64,000 bases of DNA, taken from Rhytidiadelphus loreus. Its lineage: Eukaryota > Streptophyta > Bryopsida > Hypnales > Hylocomiaceae. The notes under the pieces were generated by a model that was given only the letters and a program-made list of their open reading frames with translations, was not told the origin of the DNA and made no database searches. Where the stretch lies: positions 9,548,001 through 9,612,000 of the forward strand of contig OX344764.1 of assembly GCA_947034895.1 (NCBI GenBank). The letters run 5' to 3'. Position 1 is the first letter of the stretch. The number at the start of each line of letters is the position of its first letter. Below, piece by piece: positions 44,974-56,892 of the stretch. A program made the translations under genes and the position numbers.

Positions 44974-45779
44974 TTTGCCTGTAATGGGGTACTTTAGCTT
45001 ATACCATTCCAAATTTAGAAATACATTTTGGAGGGCCAATATGATACCGTTATACTAAAGATACTCTTATCATTCTTTCGGTTTTAGGTGTGATTCCCTT
45101 ATGACAAAATAATCATGATTTCAGCTCAGACCTAACTCACTGACTGAAGGCGATATCTCTTTTATATTTTTTATATTTTTGTTGCAGTTTGATGCACGTG
45201 CAAGTTCCAGAAACTGAAGTTTTTAAGTAGTTAGAAATCTAGTTCCATTAATCATTAAACATTCATTTGCTGGCAGCGGAATTTCCAACTTGGATTTTTC
45301 AACCACTCTCCACCAACCCACTGCAACGGAATCACCAAACAAGGTGGGCCCCACCACCAGATGCCGCCCATTGACCCTAAACCCATCATCTTCACTATGC
45401 CTAACATCTCCAAAATCAATTATGTATCTATGTGGAAGAAAGTGTTTCAGAATCAAACTTCATTCCTCCCTATTGTAACTCTTTTTTTTTTTCTGAAAAG
45501 TGACAATGCTTTCATAAAAAGAAAAGAGGCAAATGAACAATCGCAAGGTTGAGCCAACCAATGCAGAAGAGATTGGAAGTCATATTCCACTTAGACAAGC
45601 TAGTGGAAACTATTCAAATAGAAAACCTCAATTTTCGCACCAAGTGTTCCTCCCTAACTTTTGCATATTGTATCCAAATGTCACGTTCTTTGGTGGTGTT
45701 GGAACCTCACTCCTTCCACTTGCCAATGAGAAAATCAATGAAAATTAAACCAGTCTAATAGTAGTAGTAATCAGGCTTA
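44974..45779. other. Intergenic DNA with a small GC-richer island
   Basis: 45.24-45.43 kb is GC-richer (GTGGGCCCCACCACCAGATGCCGCCC). A 77-aa minus-strand frame overlaps it; I recognise no domain. 45.65-45.78 kb is an inverted relative of 18.72-18.91 kb. Confidence 0.35.
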
Positions 45780-45962
45780 GAGCATCCCCACTACAATAGT
45801 GAATTCCATACCCCTAAAGGTTTAGATAAAACTTTGTTCTAATTCTCTATCTAGAGGCTCATATAGAGAACTCGCGTGGTCTCATCCCCGAGTGTATAGT
45901 CAAGCTTGAGACATCAATCGCAGTAAATAGATAGGGATACGGAAGAGCTGGTGGGGATGCTC
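45780..45962. mobile_element. Harbinger-like MITE (183 bp)
   Basis: Ends GAGCATCCCCAC and GTGGGGATGCTC are perfect 12-bp inverted repeats, flanked by TTA on both sides (45777-45779 and 45963-45965). This matches PIF/Harbinger-type target duplication. The termini match those of the larger element at 27299-28144. Non-coding. Confidence 0.85.
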
Positions 45963-46006
45963 TTAGTAGCGAAAAGTGTCGGTTTGGGGGGTACCCACTT
46001 CACAAG

Positions 46007-46242
46007 GGCCAGGGTGAACTGACCCCCTCATTGCCCCGTCTTACCCATGGAAAAAACATTGTGGAATTTTTTATTTGCAATCAAATGAGAAAATTTGCAA
46101 ATTCTGAATTCGGATTTGCAATCAATGGACCCAAATTAGCTAGGGGAGGTGTAGAGATTAGAAAAATCACAACAAAAATTAGGGGGCTTTTTTTCACAGT
46201 AACCCCTGGACGGGGCAACGAGGAGGTCAGTTCACCCTGGCC
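46007..46242. mobile_element. MULE-type MITE, intact copy with 9-bp target duplication
   Basis: A 236-bp element begins GGCCAGGGTGAACTGACC and ends with the exact complement. It is flanked by CTTCACAAG at 45998-46006 and 46243-46251. Nine-base duplications are typical of Mutator-like elements. Diverged copies are at 16560 and 41830. The interior is AT-rich, with AATTTGCAAATTCTGAATTCGGATTTGCAATCA. No coding frame. Confidence 0.9.
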
Positions 46243-46251
46243 CTTCACAAG

Positions 46252-46898
46252 ACATGGGTGAGTGAATTTTTTTATTTTTTTTATTTTTTCACAAATGAAA
46301 CGGAATTCTAAAAAATATTTTTAAAATAAATAAAATCAGATCCTGTGCCACCCACTGCAACATTCTAATGTAAGTTAAATTGTGTGCATAGCACAGCTTA
46401 GCATAATATCTTCTTCACTTGGAAATTGGAATCAGACAAAGACTCCTCAAAGGAGATGCCCATGTTATTATTCCAATCTCAGGACATGGGGCTTTTATTG
46501 AGTCCCAGGACTGACTGGCTGACATGGATTTTTTAGTCTTTAAAAGCCAGATGGAGAATTGATATGCCTTAACAACTGAATGATGATGGGGGACTGACTG
46601 AGTGAGAGACGGCACTAAAATAAAGCTTAACTTATTAGAGGATTGTGAACCAATGAAAAGGAAAAAGGAAATAAAACTGAATAAGCAATTGCCAATTTGG
46701 AATTGGTCAGATGAAAACTAGCCACTATGTTGCCTATGTGTTTAAAAAAAATAAAAAATAAAAAACTAGCCACTATGCACCTAAAACATGCAAACACACC
46801 ACCCATGCCTGCCACCCTTGACTCCCAAATCCGAGGATGGTTGATGTGCTTAATAAAAATTGAGTCCGGCTTCCCTTTCACTATGAAAGAATGTTAAG
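46252..46898. other. AT-rich intergenic DNA
   Basis: No supported gene. AACTAGCCACTATG occurs twice near 46717 and 46765, around a poly-A/TAAAAA run. Short frames only. Confidence 0.45.
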
Positions 46899-46925
46899 GT
46901 TACATGTCCATAAAGTGCTCAGGCT

Positions 46926-47023
46926 CTAATATCACCCACCTCCTGAAATGTACACTATTTGTACATGTTGCTTTTTCATGGTAACAACAATGTACAAATA
47001 GTGTACATTTCAGGAGGTGGACG
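46926..47023. repeat. Near-perfect 30-bp-arm hairpin
   Basis: CACCTCCTGAAATGTACACTATTTGTACAT is followed by a ~25-base loop and its complement. Pairing extends outward (CTCTAATATCACCCA against a right-arm TGGACGATTTTAGAG). A diverged half appears near 55160-55200 (CAATAGTTTACATTTCAAGAAGTGG) and another near 21550. The flank to 47.2 kb recurs near 55209 and 57715. Confidence 0.8.
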
Positions 47024-47039
47024 ATTTTAGAGCCCACTG

Positions 47040-47210
47040 CATTTGAACTTCAAAATTTCATAACTAATTCCAGAAAGCTCCAAAACACATGAAACAACTT
47101 GGGTTAGATGCCAATTCCACTTGTCTTTCAAGGATAACTTACTGAAAAATATTTCAAGAAGTTTCACCTCCCCAAAAATCAGTTCCAGCTCTTAAATGGT
47201 CAATTTATAG
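47040..47210. repeat. Dispersed repeat shared with 55.2 and 57.7 kb
   Basis: Three copies (47040-47210, 55205-55370, 57713-57840) share CTTCAAAA.TCATAACTA, TCCAAAA.CATGAAAC, ACTTGGGTTA.ATGCCAATTC, ATTGAAAAT.TTTCAAG.A.TT and a CTC-rich tail. Two of them follow the TTTACATTTCA.GA.GTGG hairpin word, so the hairpin belongs to the same element. Confidence 0.6.
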
Positions 47211-49730
47211 ACATGTTACCTTATGTGAATTTCAAAACAAGAACAAGAGCTATGTTGGCCATCAGACCATCTTAAAATGAAGAGCCAATTATCTCTAATT
47301 AGCAAGTATAACAACACCTATTTGTGACCTATTTGCAAATCCAACCTCTAAATATTTTAGTTCAAAATGTTACCCTTGTGTCAATGTGTAAATTTAGAGT
47401 CAATTTTCAAGATACCTATAATCCAAACTTTAGAAAAATTCTCAATTTATTGGAATCATGCTTAGATGATTATTAGGAGAATTTTAAGTGTAGGTTTGTC
47501 ATAAAATTTGTGATATAGAATGGAGCCAAAACATTCAAATCCTCAACAACTAAATCTAGTATTATTCACAAGTTTTTTGGATATTATTTTACGAAGTGTT
47601 CAAGGTTGACATTTTTGTCCAATATTTTTTTCTGAAAATTAAGGCTCAATATGTGCTACCTGAATAGGAATGTTTTACATGATTTTTTTTTCCCATATTA
47701 AAACATCATTTTAAGAATAACTTCCCAAGTTGTATACTCGAGGTTGTATAGTATCTACTTTTAGAAATGTTTTTTGCCCACCCTAACCATTGGGTATGGT
47801 ATCAAGACGGTTGGTACACAATTTTAAGAGACTTAAAAGGAGCAACAAAGTTATACAACAAGTGACTAGGATATGATTTGAAGTGGTATAGATGATTATC
47901 ACGAGCTTCCCAAAACCTGATAAGGTAGTCTACTCTTAATCCCTAAATGCCTAGTGTCTTTTTGGGTTTAAAAACATCATTGCTATTGAAGTGCTATAGA
48001 TCTAAATGTCACTAAGGTATAGGAATCCCAACCGTACAATCTTGTAGTGTATGTGTTGTAGATGATGTGAATCAAAATTTGGATTCATTTGGTGACATAG
48101 ATTGCAAGATTATAATGTTTTAGTGTTGAAAAAGGATGCTGAAATTTTTCTAGCAACATGTTTGGAGATGAAATTACATTTCTAAACCTACTCAAACGAA
48201 TTTTTTCTTAGAACTATAAAATGCTTTAAAATGTCAAAATTGATAGCAAAAAAAGTTGCAAAAATACATCTAAGGCTTAACTTCCTTCTACTAAAATGAT
48301 TCTAGACATTCATAACTTATTGGATTGATATAAATTTTAACTACACAAATTAGACTAGTATACACAACTTTTCCAAATATTTTTATTGGAAATGAATAGT
48401 CATTGTATGAAGAAGAAACAAGTTGCTGAAGTTCACTATAATCCGAAAATGTTCGGATTTTGAACTTTGAACTATTCCCAAACATTTAAAACAATTTGAA
48501 TTGACATTAAATTTTTACCATCGTAATTAGATTTCAAGGGGAATCTAATCCAACAAATTTGATTGAAAACAAACATTAGAAGAAGGAGATACAAGCCCTC
48601 AAAGTTGTAGCCATCAAAATGTAGTTTGGTGAACTCAAAATGAACCCATGAACTTCAAATGGCTTCCGAAAAATTGGTTCATCTTGGATTGATCTGAAAA
48701 TTTTACCACAAAAATTAGAAGAAAGAACGCAGATTTTCCAACAAGTTTTATTCAATTCAAACATCGGATGCATAAGTTAAATTCCAAGTACTATGTAATA
48801 TACCTACGGTGCATGTTGTAGTGTAGAGTTCACCTTTTGCAAATGTAATTCTTGTATGTATACTCTAGTGTTGTACGATTGGTATGTGATATTTAGTATG
48901 GCTCATTTTAAACAGTGGTTCAATTAAAATTTACATTTGATTTCCACCATGTATCATTATATCTTTAAGTCACTCATGTAAGACTCAAAGAGATGTGAGT
49001 CAAACACTTGTAAGGTAATTGCACCTAAGTGCGTCCAAATAAGCAATTGAACATTGTTTCTATTATTTAATTAATTAATTTAGAGTTAGATCTTGTTGGA
49101 AGTAAAAAGATTATTCTAAATTCTCTCCTTATGCAATTATTGGACACTAGATGAACAAACTGTGAATTTATTGAGTGTTGAAAATAGGTGTTTTTAAAAC
49201 TAATATGAGACTCTCGTGAACAATGGGAGTACAATTTAGGCAAGAATCTTTAAGCAGTGGATTTAGAAAGGGATCTCAATTAGGCATAATTACTTCACAC
49301 TTCTATTTGTCTTGTCAAATTTGATAAGGTCTCTTGAACAAATAGACTATCGATTTATATTGGCCTTGTAAAAACTATAAATTTTTTAATCTTAGAGGGC
49401 TTGAAGTTTGTTGTTGTATGTACCAGGGACAATTTTTTTTTTTGCTTTCAAATGTTATAATCTTGCAATCATCTTAGTCAAATATAATGGGTTGAAATTT
49501 TTTGGACACATTGCCTTGATTGTCTCATACACTTTTGTATAGTTTGAATTCCAAAAAAGAATTTTGATTTTCAATTTTAGTCAATGCACCCACATATGGT
49601 AGTTTCTAACCAATTTCACTTGCCAGAAAATCACCTACTGTTCTCTAGAGGATGAAAGAAAATCTTGACTCTTTAAAAGATGATCATTCTTTATGACCAG
49701 TTTGATGAAATTGATGTAAATAATTTATCC
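47211..49730. other. AT-rich intergenic DNA, repeat debris
   Basis: No supported gene. CTTAATCCCTAAATGCCTAGTG near 47935 looks like the left end of another TTAACCCCTAAA-family copy whose right end I could not find. 48.3-48.8 kb has short frames only. Confidence 0.45.
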
Positions 49731-50662
49731 TTAACCCCTAAAGGACTAGGGCCGTTCTTCTGTCAAAAACTACTCAAAACTGCCATTTTTGCTGCATTCA
49801 TCCAAAAAAATAAAAAATAATACTTTTTTTAGAATCTAACCATATGATCTTGTACTTTACTAGTCTAGTATCATGTGGTAAAAATTTCATGGAGTTTGAC
49901 CGTACATATTGAAAGATATTAGCATTCAAAGTTGAAAAAAGAAAGTTTTTTTGAACACTAGCCTGCAATTTCAGATGACTTTGAATGCCATTTGGGGAAA
50001 AAATTTACACCATGGACCTTGAATTAAAAAAATTTGTGTTGAAGAATTGAGTTGAAAGTCTAGAATTAAAAAAAAAACAAAAAACGATTGATTTTCATTC
50101 TTTAAAAAATTGTTCAGTAGAAGTAGGTCCAAGATTGAAAGAAAAACTAAATCGTTAATAGCTCTAAAATGGGATTGAAACACAATAATCTCAATGGTGA
50201 GATTGCTCTAAATAGAAAAGTTAACCTTGTCAAACAATTTTTTTTGAAAAATTGTGAAAATTGCATTCAGAATTGAATCCTATAAGTTATTTTTTCAAGA
50301 AGATGCTCAAATTGCCCGAAAAACAAGATTGTTCATAACTTTCACATTACTAATCCAAATGGAATGAATCAAAACTTCACATGTAGACAAAAATATGATC
50401 TTTAAGAAGGAAAAAAATTAAAAAATCAATTTCAAATTTTTGTAGATTTATTTTTCTACCCGGTGACGTGAAAATTATGTTCAAGATTCCATAACTTTTG
50501 CCCCCGGGCACCAATTGAAATAAAATTTATATTTCCACGAAGCTCATAAGTTTTCCTATCTTATGAGAAAGTTTCAAAAAAATTCACTGAAAATTGAGAT
50601 CATAGGAACTTGCCCGAAATCCATTTTGTCCCCCGAGGGGACAATGGTCCTTTAGGGGTTAA
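49731..50662. mobile_element. TTAACCCCTAAA-family element, copy A (~0.93 kb)
   Basis: Left end TTAACCCCTAAAGGAC.AGGG and right end GGTCCTTTAGGGGTTAA are inverted repeats. The interior is AT-rich and non-coding, with TATTAGCATTCAAAGTTGAAAAAAG, TGTTCATAACTTTCACATTACTAATCCAAATG and two blocks of TTTTTGAAAAATTGTGAAAATTG. The same ends and internal words recur at 52561, 53972, 56061 and 59923. Likely a non-autonomous DNA transposon; superfamily unknown. Confidence 0.7.
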
Positions 50663-51190
50663 AAAATACATATATCAACTAAATTGTGCAAAAATCCCCC
50701 GAAGGATTTAGTTGTTAAAGGCTTACTAGAATAAGCAATTTGCCAATTTAAGGAAGAACAACCCAATGCCATCAACCACCCAATTCCAACATCTCTTGGA
50801 GCCTTTCCCATATATGCGGTAGTGACTCACCCATTTCCATAGAGTGTGTAATTCATTTTCTTCCGACAAGCAATTCGGTGCAATTGTCAGGGAATAATAT
50901 CATGTCCGTATCTATTCATGGATAGTTTAAAGTTCATAAAGATATGGTTCGTTAACTATTGATTCATGTGGGGCTTCATTGCGAACAAATGTCTTTGTCC
51001 GAACAAGTTGCACCTTTCAAGGCAATAAATGAGGTACTTTCAGAATGTCCCAACTCGCACTTTTCCAAAACACTTGTCGAACAAGATTAGGGGCGGCGGG
51101 TCACGGATCTTGAACCCCTTTTAAAAAAGAAAGTCATGTCCCCCTACCCCATCCCACCCATCCCACCCACCCACCTACCGACATTTCTTT
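50663..51190. other. Intergenic spacer
   Basis: No gene seen. Composition shifts from AT-rich to C-rich towards 51150 (CCCATCCCACCCATCCCACCC near 51144-51175). Confidence 0.4.
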
Positions 51191-51790
51191 ATTTTAAAAT
51201 TTCTTTTGCACCAAACATGTTTGAAAACTCATATCAATTTCAGTTCTTGTCGGATTCCTATGATTCCACTTCTCTCCTTACACCCACACAACAACAATAA
51301 ATCCTTCCTTCTTCAAAATTCACAAAACACCAAACATGTTTGAAAATTCATATCAATTTCAGTTCTTATCGGATTCCAACGATTCCACTTCTCTCCTTCA
51401 ACAAACTCTTTCTCTTCAAAGTTACAGAGCAACAATAAAAACACGCATTGCACAACAAGATACCCAGAACTGAAGCTGCAAAAAACAGGTTCTATAGAAG
51501 ATTCAAAAGTGACCTGCAAACTTCCATCTCTCTCGATCATCATCCACTCTGCCGCAGACAGATTGCTTGGGGAACTTGCAGCAACCAAGCCGGAAGCGAC
51601 GTGACGCACGCGACGCCGGTGAAATTTTATTGTTTAAATTCTCTCAATCTGTCTTTCCGTTGCAGTCGTGCCAAAAGGAAGATCGCCACGCACAAGGGTG
51701 TCTGGCAATGTGAGATCTCGTACAGGAACAGTTTCACTTTTAACTTTAGATTAAGGTTTGTCAAAGAAAGAATCGAAGAAGATTAAACAA
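51191..51790. other. GC-richer island with duplicated 5'-leader-like sequence
   Basis: Two direct copies of CACCAAACATGTTTGAAAA, ATATCAATTTCAGTTCTT and GATTCCACTTCTCTCCTT (51211-51279 and 51329-51401) lie in a CT-rich, leader-like context. A CpG-rich stretch follows (GCGACGTGACGCACGCGACGCC near 51594-51615). The 112-aa plus frame at 51448-51786 has no recognised domain. This resembles the 5' end of a gene that is truncated, decayed or non-coding. Not assigned. Confidence 0.35.
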
Positions 51791-51969
51791 TGACAATGAC
51801 AATGTGAGATGCTGATGATGATAAGTTAGATAAAAGTTAGAGCTTTGCCTGTTTTTTTTATCACCAACTTATGAGATTGTGTACGATTTGCTAAACTCGT
51901 GGCAATACCATGCTTGTGTGTCAGAAATGATGCAGTGTCCATGTTCGTTTTGAAATTCTTTCTACGTTA

Positions 51970-52155
51970 AGAAAACCCAAGGCTTTGGACACTAGTGTGT
52001 GGGGGAGTTGTTGGATTACTTAGGATATTGATCATGTAACATACCTTGGGGTACGTGGGGTACGTTAAAAAACAAACAAGGCTTTGGACACTAGTGTGGG
52101 AGTTGTTGGATTAGGATATTGTCATGTTCGATACTTTGGGTGTACGTGGAGGGGG
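51970..52155. repeat. ~107-bp tandem duplication
   Basis: AAGGCTTTGGACACTAGTGTG, GGGAGTTGTTGGATTA and AGGATATTG occur at 51979-52037 and again at 52079-52126, each followed by GTACGTGG-like text. Copies are close to identical. Confidence 0.75.
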
Positions 52156-52259
52156 GGGCGCTTGAACAAATGGACGTTTGATTTCAAGTCAACACACACA
52201 TTTGGGGCTACGTTACGTAGCGTTGTTTATGAATGAGGTAGTTGTCCCTTTTGGTATCC

Positions 52260-52460
52260 TTGAAAAGGGGACTCCTATAATGAATAAAATTGTCTTATTG
52301 ATGGCTCCTCAAGCAGACTCAATCCTTGAATCAACCGATAAGTTGAATCCCTCCCTCCCTCCCAGGTGTATAAGTTATCTAGCCAAAAGCATGATGCCTT
52401 CCGAGTGAGCATGGAGAGGAGGACCATTGCCTAGTTATACAATATTATGGTGGGTTCATT
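52260..52460. repeat. Dispersed repeat shared with 59.4 kb
   Basis: AAAAGGGGACTCCTATAATGAA.AAAATTGT, TGGCTCCTC, CTCAATC, AAGT..A.TCCCTCC, TCTAG, and TAGTTATACAATATT recur in the same order at 59388-59560. Both are diverged; neither has clear ends. Confidence 0.55.
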
Positions 52461-52560
52461 CTTCTATTTCTTTGTTTGGGATTGGAAATAAATTAACCTC
52501 CTAAAGTTGGCAAAAAAAGAATCCCTTACATAACATTCATTGCAAGGAAAATTTCTTTTT

Positions 52561-53482
52561 TTAACCCCTAAAATTCCTTGACTATGTTTTCACCAAAAAT
52601 GCTCCCAAATTGACATTTCTAGTAGAAGTCTCAAATTTTAGAAAAAAAACATTTTTGGACACATACAGTTGTAGGGTCTTGTCTTATACTAGTTTGAGTT
52701 GATGTGCAAAATTTTCAGAAATTTCAACTATGTGGATTGCAAGATATTAGCATTTGAATTGACATAAAAAAAATTGGGGTCCTATGAAAAATAAGGCAAT
52801 TGCACTTCACAAGGTCATATTTGTATGAAAAAATGTCTATATTGGTAGTGCTTTTTTGGATTCATTCTTCAAGGCAAGATGTATACATGCTTGAAATTTT
52901 TTAAACAATTTGGAATTGTACAACATATAGGAAAAAAATAGTAAGTAGAAAGAAGTAGAGAACGATTCAAAATACTAAATTGTTAAGTATTTAGTTAAGG
53001 AATTGAAAAATGCCAATCCCAATGGTTATAATGTTGTAATAAAAAATCTATATCCTATGGTTTATTTTTATCCAAAAATATTGAAAATTAAATTAAATAA
53101 AGACTTCAAAATTTATTTTAGAGTAAAAGAATCCATGATTGCCTTGCAAATAAAACTCTTGATAACTTTCATCTCATTAATCAAAATGTAATGATTCAAA
53201 CCTTTTCATGTATATATAAATCTAGAAAACCAATTTCAAATTTTTAATTAAAAAAAAAATGATTTATTTGATTGCCTAGACTGAATGTCTAAGACAAAAA
53301 TCCTACATACACTAATTTTTTAACCATTTAGTCAAAAATTATGAGAATTGTTGGTCCTTAAAAGAAAAACCTTATCCATATGTTGTGAAAATTTCAAAGA
53401 AAAAAAATAAAAATTCCATTCATTGTGAGTTGCCTAAAATTACTATTTTGCTAAAAAATGTAGTTTGGTCTTTTAGGGGTTG
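52561..53482. mobile_element. TTAACCCCTAAA-family element, copy B (~0.92 kb)
   Basis: Starts TTAACCCCTAAAATTCC and ends GGTCTTTTAGGGGTTG. The interior matches copy A: GATTGCAAGATATTAGCATTTGAA, ATCTCATTAATCAAAATGTAATGA, GGAATTGTACAACATATAG. AT-rich, non-coding. Confidence 0.65.
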
Positions 53483-53971
53483 AAAAAAAGGTAGAAGTAC
53501 ATATAGGAACATCACCACTTAGTAAATAGTACAATTGGTGCATTATTGAAATAATTGTCTTTTGTTGGCTTAAGATTCTTTTCTACTACTATGGAAAGTA
53601 ATGAGTTCATTGAAAGCCATGACTAGAACTATCAAACTTCTATAAAGTAAACTTTTGTAAGCAATAACCTCTATAAAGTGATATTATTCCTTCTGACCCT
53701 ACCTATAAGATCAAGGATGTACAAAATAAGGTAAAAAACAAAAAAACTTTCATTGGATTTGGAATTTAGATGTCGCTCTAGTGAACTCAACTTCCCAAAT
53801 CTTCAAACATCATTAATGTTGTAACCCCTCTTCAAAGCGATAACCTCTCTTATGTAATATTTTTTTTCGATCCCAAGGTTATTACCCATGGAAGTTCTAT
53901 TATACAATTTTCCTATGCAATGAATAAATACTTCATCCAACTTTTAGGATTATTTGAAAGATTGCTAAAAG
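53483..53971. other. AT-rich spacer between repeats
   Basis: No gene. CTATAAAGTGATATT and related words suggest older repeat debris; no clear boundary. Confidence 0.4.
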
Positions 53972-54900
53972 TTAACCCCTATAGTCTAAAGAGTCCCCTT
54001 GGATAACTCTTGAAGGTTTAGGGAGGTATCTATAATCTCAAATTTTGGTAAGAGTTTTTGAAACTTTTTTACAAGATAGGTAAATTGATTAGCTTTTGGA
54101 AAATACGATATTTACTTCAATTGATGATCAAGAACAAAAGTTATACCATATAAGCCTAAAACTAAAACAAGACAATGTGGGAAGTCCAAAAAATTCCCAC
54201 AAAAACTTGAAATAATTTTTTTTAAATGATTTCTTATAGATTATTATTTTTTATGTCAGAATATTTTATTCATTTCATTTGGATAAGTGATGTGAAGGTT
54301 ATGAAGCTTCTTATTTTGCCAAAAATCTCAGCAAATTTTTAAGAAAATTATATATTGGATCTATTTAAGAACTCAATTTTAACAATTTTTCAAAAAAGAA
54401 GTTGCACATGGTTTAGTTTTCTTTCTAGAACAATCTCACTATTGGAAATAGTGTCTTTCAATTCCATCTTAGAACTGTCAACAATTTAGGTTTCCTTCTA
54501 TTTTGAACCTACTTTGATTTAATAATTTTTTAAGGAGTGAAATCATGGATATAAAAATAATTCCAAACTCTGAACTCTATTCTTCAACATTAAGAAATTT
54601 AGTTCTTAATCTATAGTATTTATTAAAAAAAATTAAGTTTAGAAGATTCAAAGCCTTATAATCTTGAGCTAGGCTTGGAGCAAAAAAAATTGTTTTCGTC
54701 ACTTTAAATGCTTATATCTTGTAATTGATATGGTCAAAGTTTTTTAAATTTCTTCCAAACATTATCATACTAATTAGTACAAGATCCTTTGGTTGAATAT
54801 GCAACAAATGAAACAAATGTTTAAAATTTGTATTGTTTGCATTGAAAATGATAGTTTTAGATGTTTTTTGACAGAAAAATGGCATTGGACTTTAGGGAAT
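53972..54900. mobile_element. TTAACCCCTAAA-family element, copy C (inverted)
   Basis: Left end TTAACCCCTATAGTC and right end GACTTTAGGGAAT bound a ~0.93-kb segment. Its internal words are those of copies A and B on the other strand, e.g. TTCATTTGGATAAGTGATGTGAAGGTTATG. Orientation is therefore reversed. Non-coding. Confidence 0.6.
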
Positions 54901-56060
54901 GAGAAAATTTATTTAACAATTGCCAAAAAACTTATTAATAAAAAATGAACCACCAAACCACCCATTCTAATTATAATTAATTATTCAACAAAAATGTGCA
55001 AAAAGTGACCTCAAGCTATACAATAGGCAATGTACCATTAAGTTTACATAGTATAAGTAGATGACAAGTGTCCTTTGTTGGATTGCAAGGTAGGGTGTTC
55101 TAAAAGAGATCCTTACTCTAGAAGTGACCACTAACACAAAGGTACATTTTGCTTTCTTCAATGTATCAATAGTTTACATTTCAAGAAGTGGTTGCTTTTA
55201 GTTATTACTACGATTCAACTTCAAAAACTCATAATTAATTTTACAAAGATCCCAAAAATATGAAACGACTTGGGTTAAATGCCAATTCTTTTTTTCTTTT
55301 TATTAAAATTTGTTGAAATTTTTTTCAAGGAATTTAGCTCCCCCCCTAATGCAATCAACTCTTAAAAGGTCACTTTAATCCTAAGGGACCAAAAGTGTCC
55401 CCCATAGATGGTAGAAGTTCAACTTGAAGTGCTACAATGCACTCAATGCACTCAAAAGTGGTTGTACCAGCTAGCCCTTGCATTGGATGCATAAGCCAAA
55501 AACAACAAGATTGTTGGTGATGAACAATCCCTTGCCTTCTCTTTTAGAGGAGATGTGTGTGGCAATTACTGCCTCTTTTGAGGTGATAGTACTTCAATTT
55601 GAAGACCATTCTTTGTGAAGTTGAGATTTCAACCTTAAAAAATATTCCTATGTTGGCTTTTTAAGATATTTTTTTATACTATGAAGTGGTGACATTATTA
55701 TTATTATTTGTTTCAAATAATACACAAGTTTGGGGATTTGACCTTCAGACTTGACATTGACATAACATTGTTAACTACTCTAAATCATTCCTCTTTGGAG
55801 ATCAGGATAAATAATTCCTTTCTAGATCCCTAGAGATGAATTTTGTTTAATCTACAAAGAGTCATTGGTTAGCTAGGAAGTTGCAACACTAGGGGCTCTT
55901 GCTTTCTTATAAAGCAAAAAGGCCCCTTAGTGTTGGACTAAGTTTTTCAACCTATTTTCAAATACATTGACATTTTAAGGTTAGATGAAGCATAATACTT
56001 CCTATCTTCTTAAAGTACAATTATATGTCATTAAAATCCAACAATATAATAGAAATGTGT
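54901..56060. other. Intergenic DNA with repeat fragments and hairpins
   Basis: No gene. 55205-55370 is a copy of the 47040 repeat. 55878-55930 is a hairpin (AACACTAGGGGCTCTTGCTTT against AAAGCAAAAAGGCCCCTTAGTGTT). 55395-55610 has partly inverted text around TGCACTCAAAAGTGG and CTGCCTCTTTTGAGG. Confidence 0.5.
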
Positions 56061-56892
56061 TTAACCCTTAAATGTTGAAGGCACTAATTTTTGGTGTTAG
56101 CTAAACTTTGAAGATAAATCAAATTTTACCAAAGTACTATTTGAGGTACTTCTTTGTTTAGTTGAATACCCTTTGAAGTTTATTTTAAGCATCAAAAATC
56201 TGATTTTGAAAAAAGAAATGCTTATGATTTTTCTATTGAAGATTTTGTACTAGGACATCCATTGCAAATCTTGATGGGGATGAGACTCAAATACATTGGA
56301 TCTTGATAGAAAAATCACAATTAAAATTAATCTTTAACAATTGTAGAGTAGATTTTTGTAAGTTGTAAATCGATTGTGGTTATGCATATTATGTCCTTTA
56401 GCCTCATATTTTTTTCATGACCTCAATTTTAGGATTCGACATGTAAAAAGTCTCGTAAAAAGTGTAGATTAAAAGACTTCAAATCACTTTCATGGTTTTA
56501 ATACCTTCTTTATTAAACATTCTAATCTTTGAATCCATAAGTGATATAATTAAAGTTAATTCTGATTTGTGCAAAGGGTGTCAAAGGAAGGCTTAACTAA
56601 GAAAAGTACAAAATAAATACAACACCAAACTCCATCACATCTTACTTTTGAGTTTTGTCCTTTTTCTTTTTCAAACTTTAGCTCTCAAGGCCTCATTGTA
56701 CACACTTTATGATTAATTCTATTGTTGTGTTTTCTTTTCCTATGTGATTCATAACACATCTACTTTGAATTCTTTTTATAATAATTAAAATAATAATTGA
56801 TAAACAATTCAAAACTTGAGCTTTTGGTTTCATTTTGAATTTTTGGTTTATCCAAGAGACTCACAAAAGACCTTGGGCATTTAGGGTTTAAA
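56061..56892. mobile_element. TTAACCCCTAAA-family element, copy D (~0.83 kb)
   Basis: Starts TTAACCCTTAAATGTTG and ends TGGGCATTTAGGGTTTAA. Interior more diverged from copies A-C. Ends plus size support membership; no coding frame. Confidence 0.5.

Noticed and set aside
51448..51786. 112-aa frame in a GC-richer island
   Set aside because: No recognisable domain, and opposite-strand frames overlap it. Noted as an island, not a gene.
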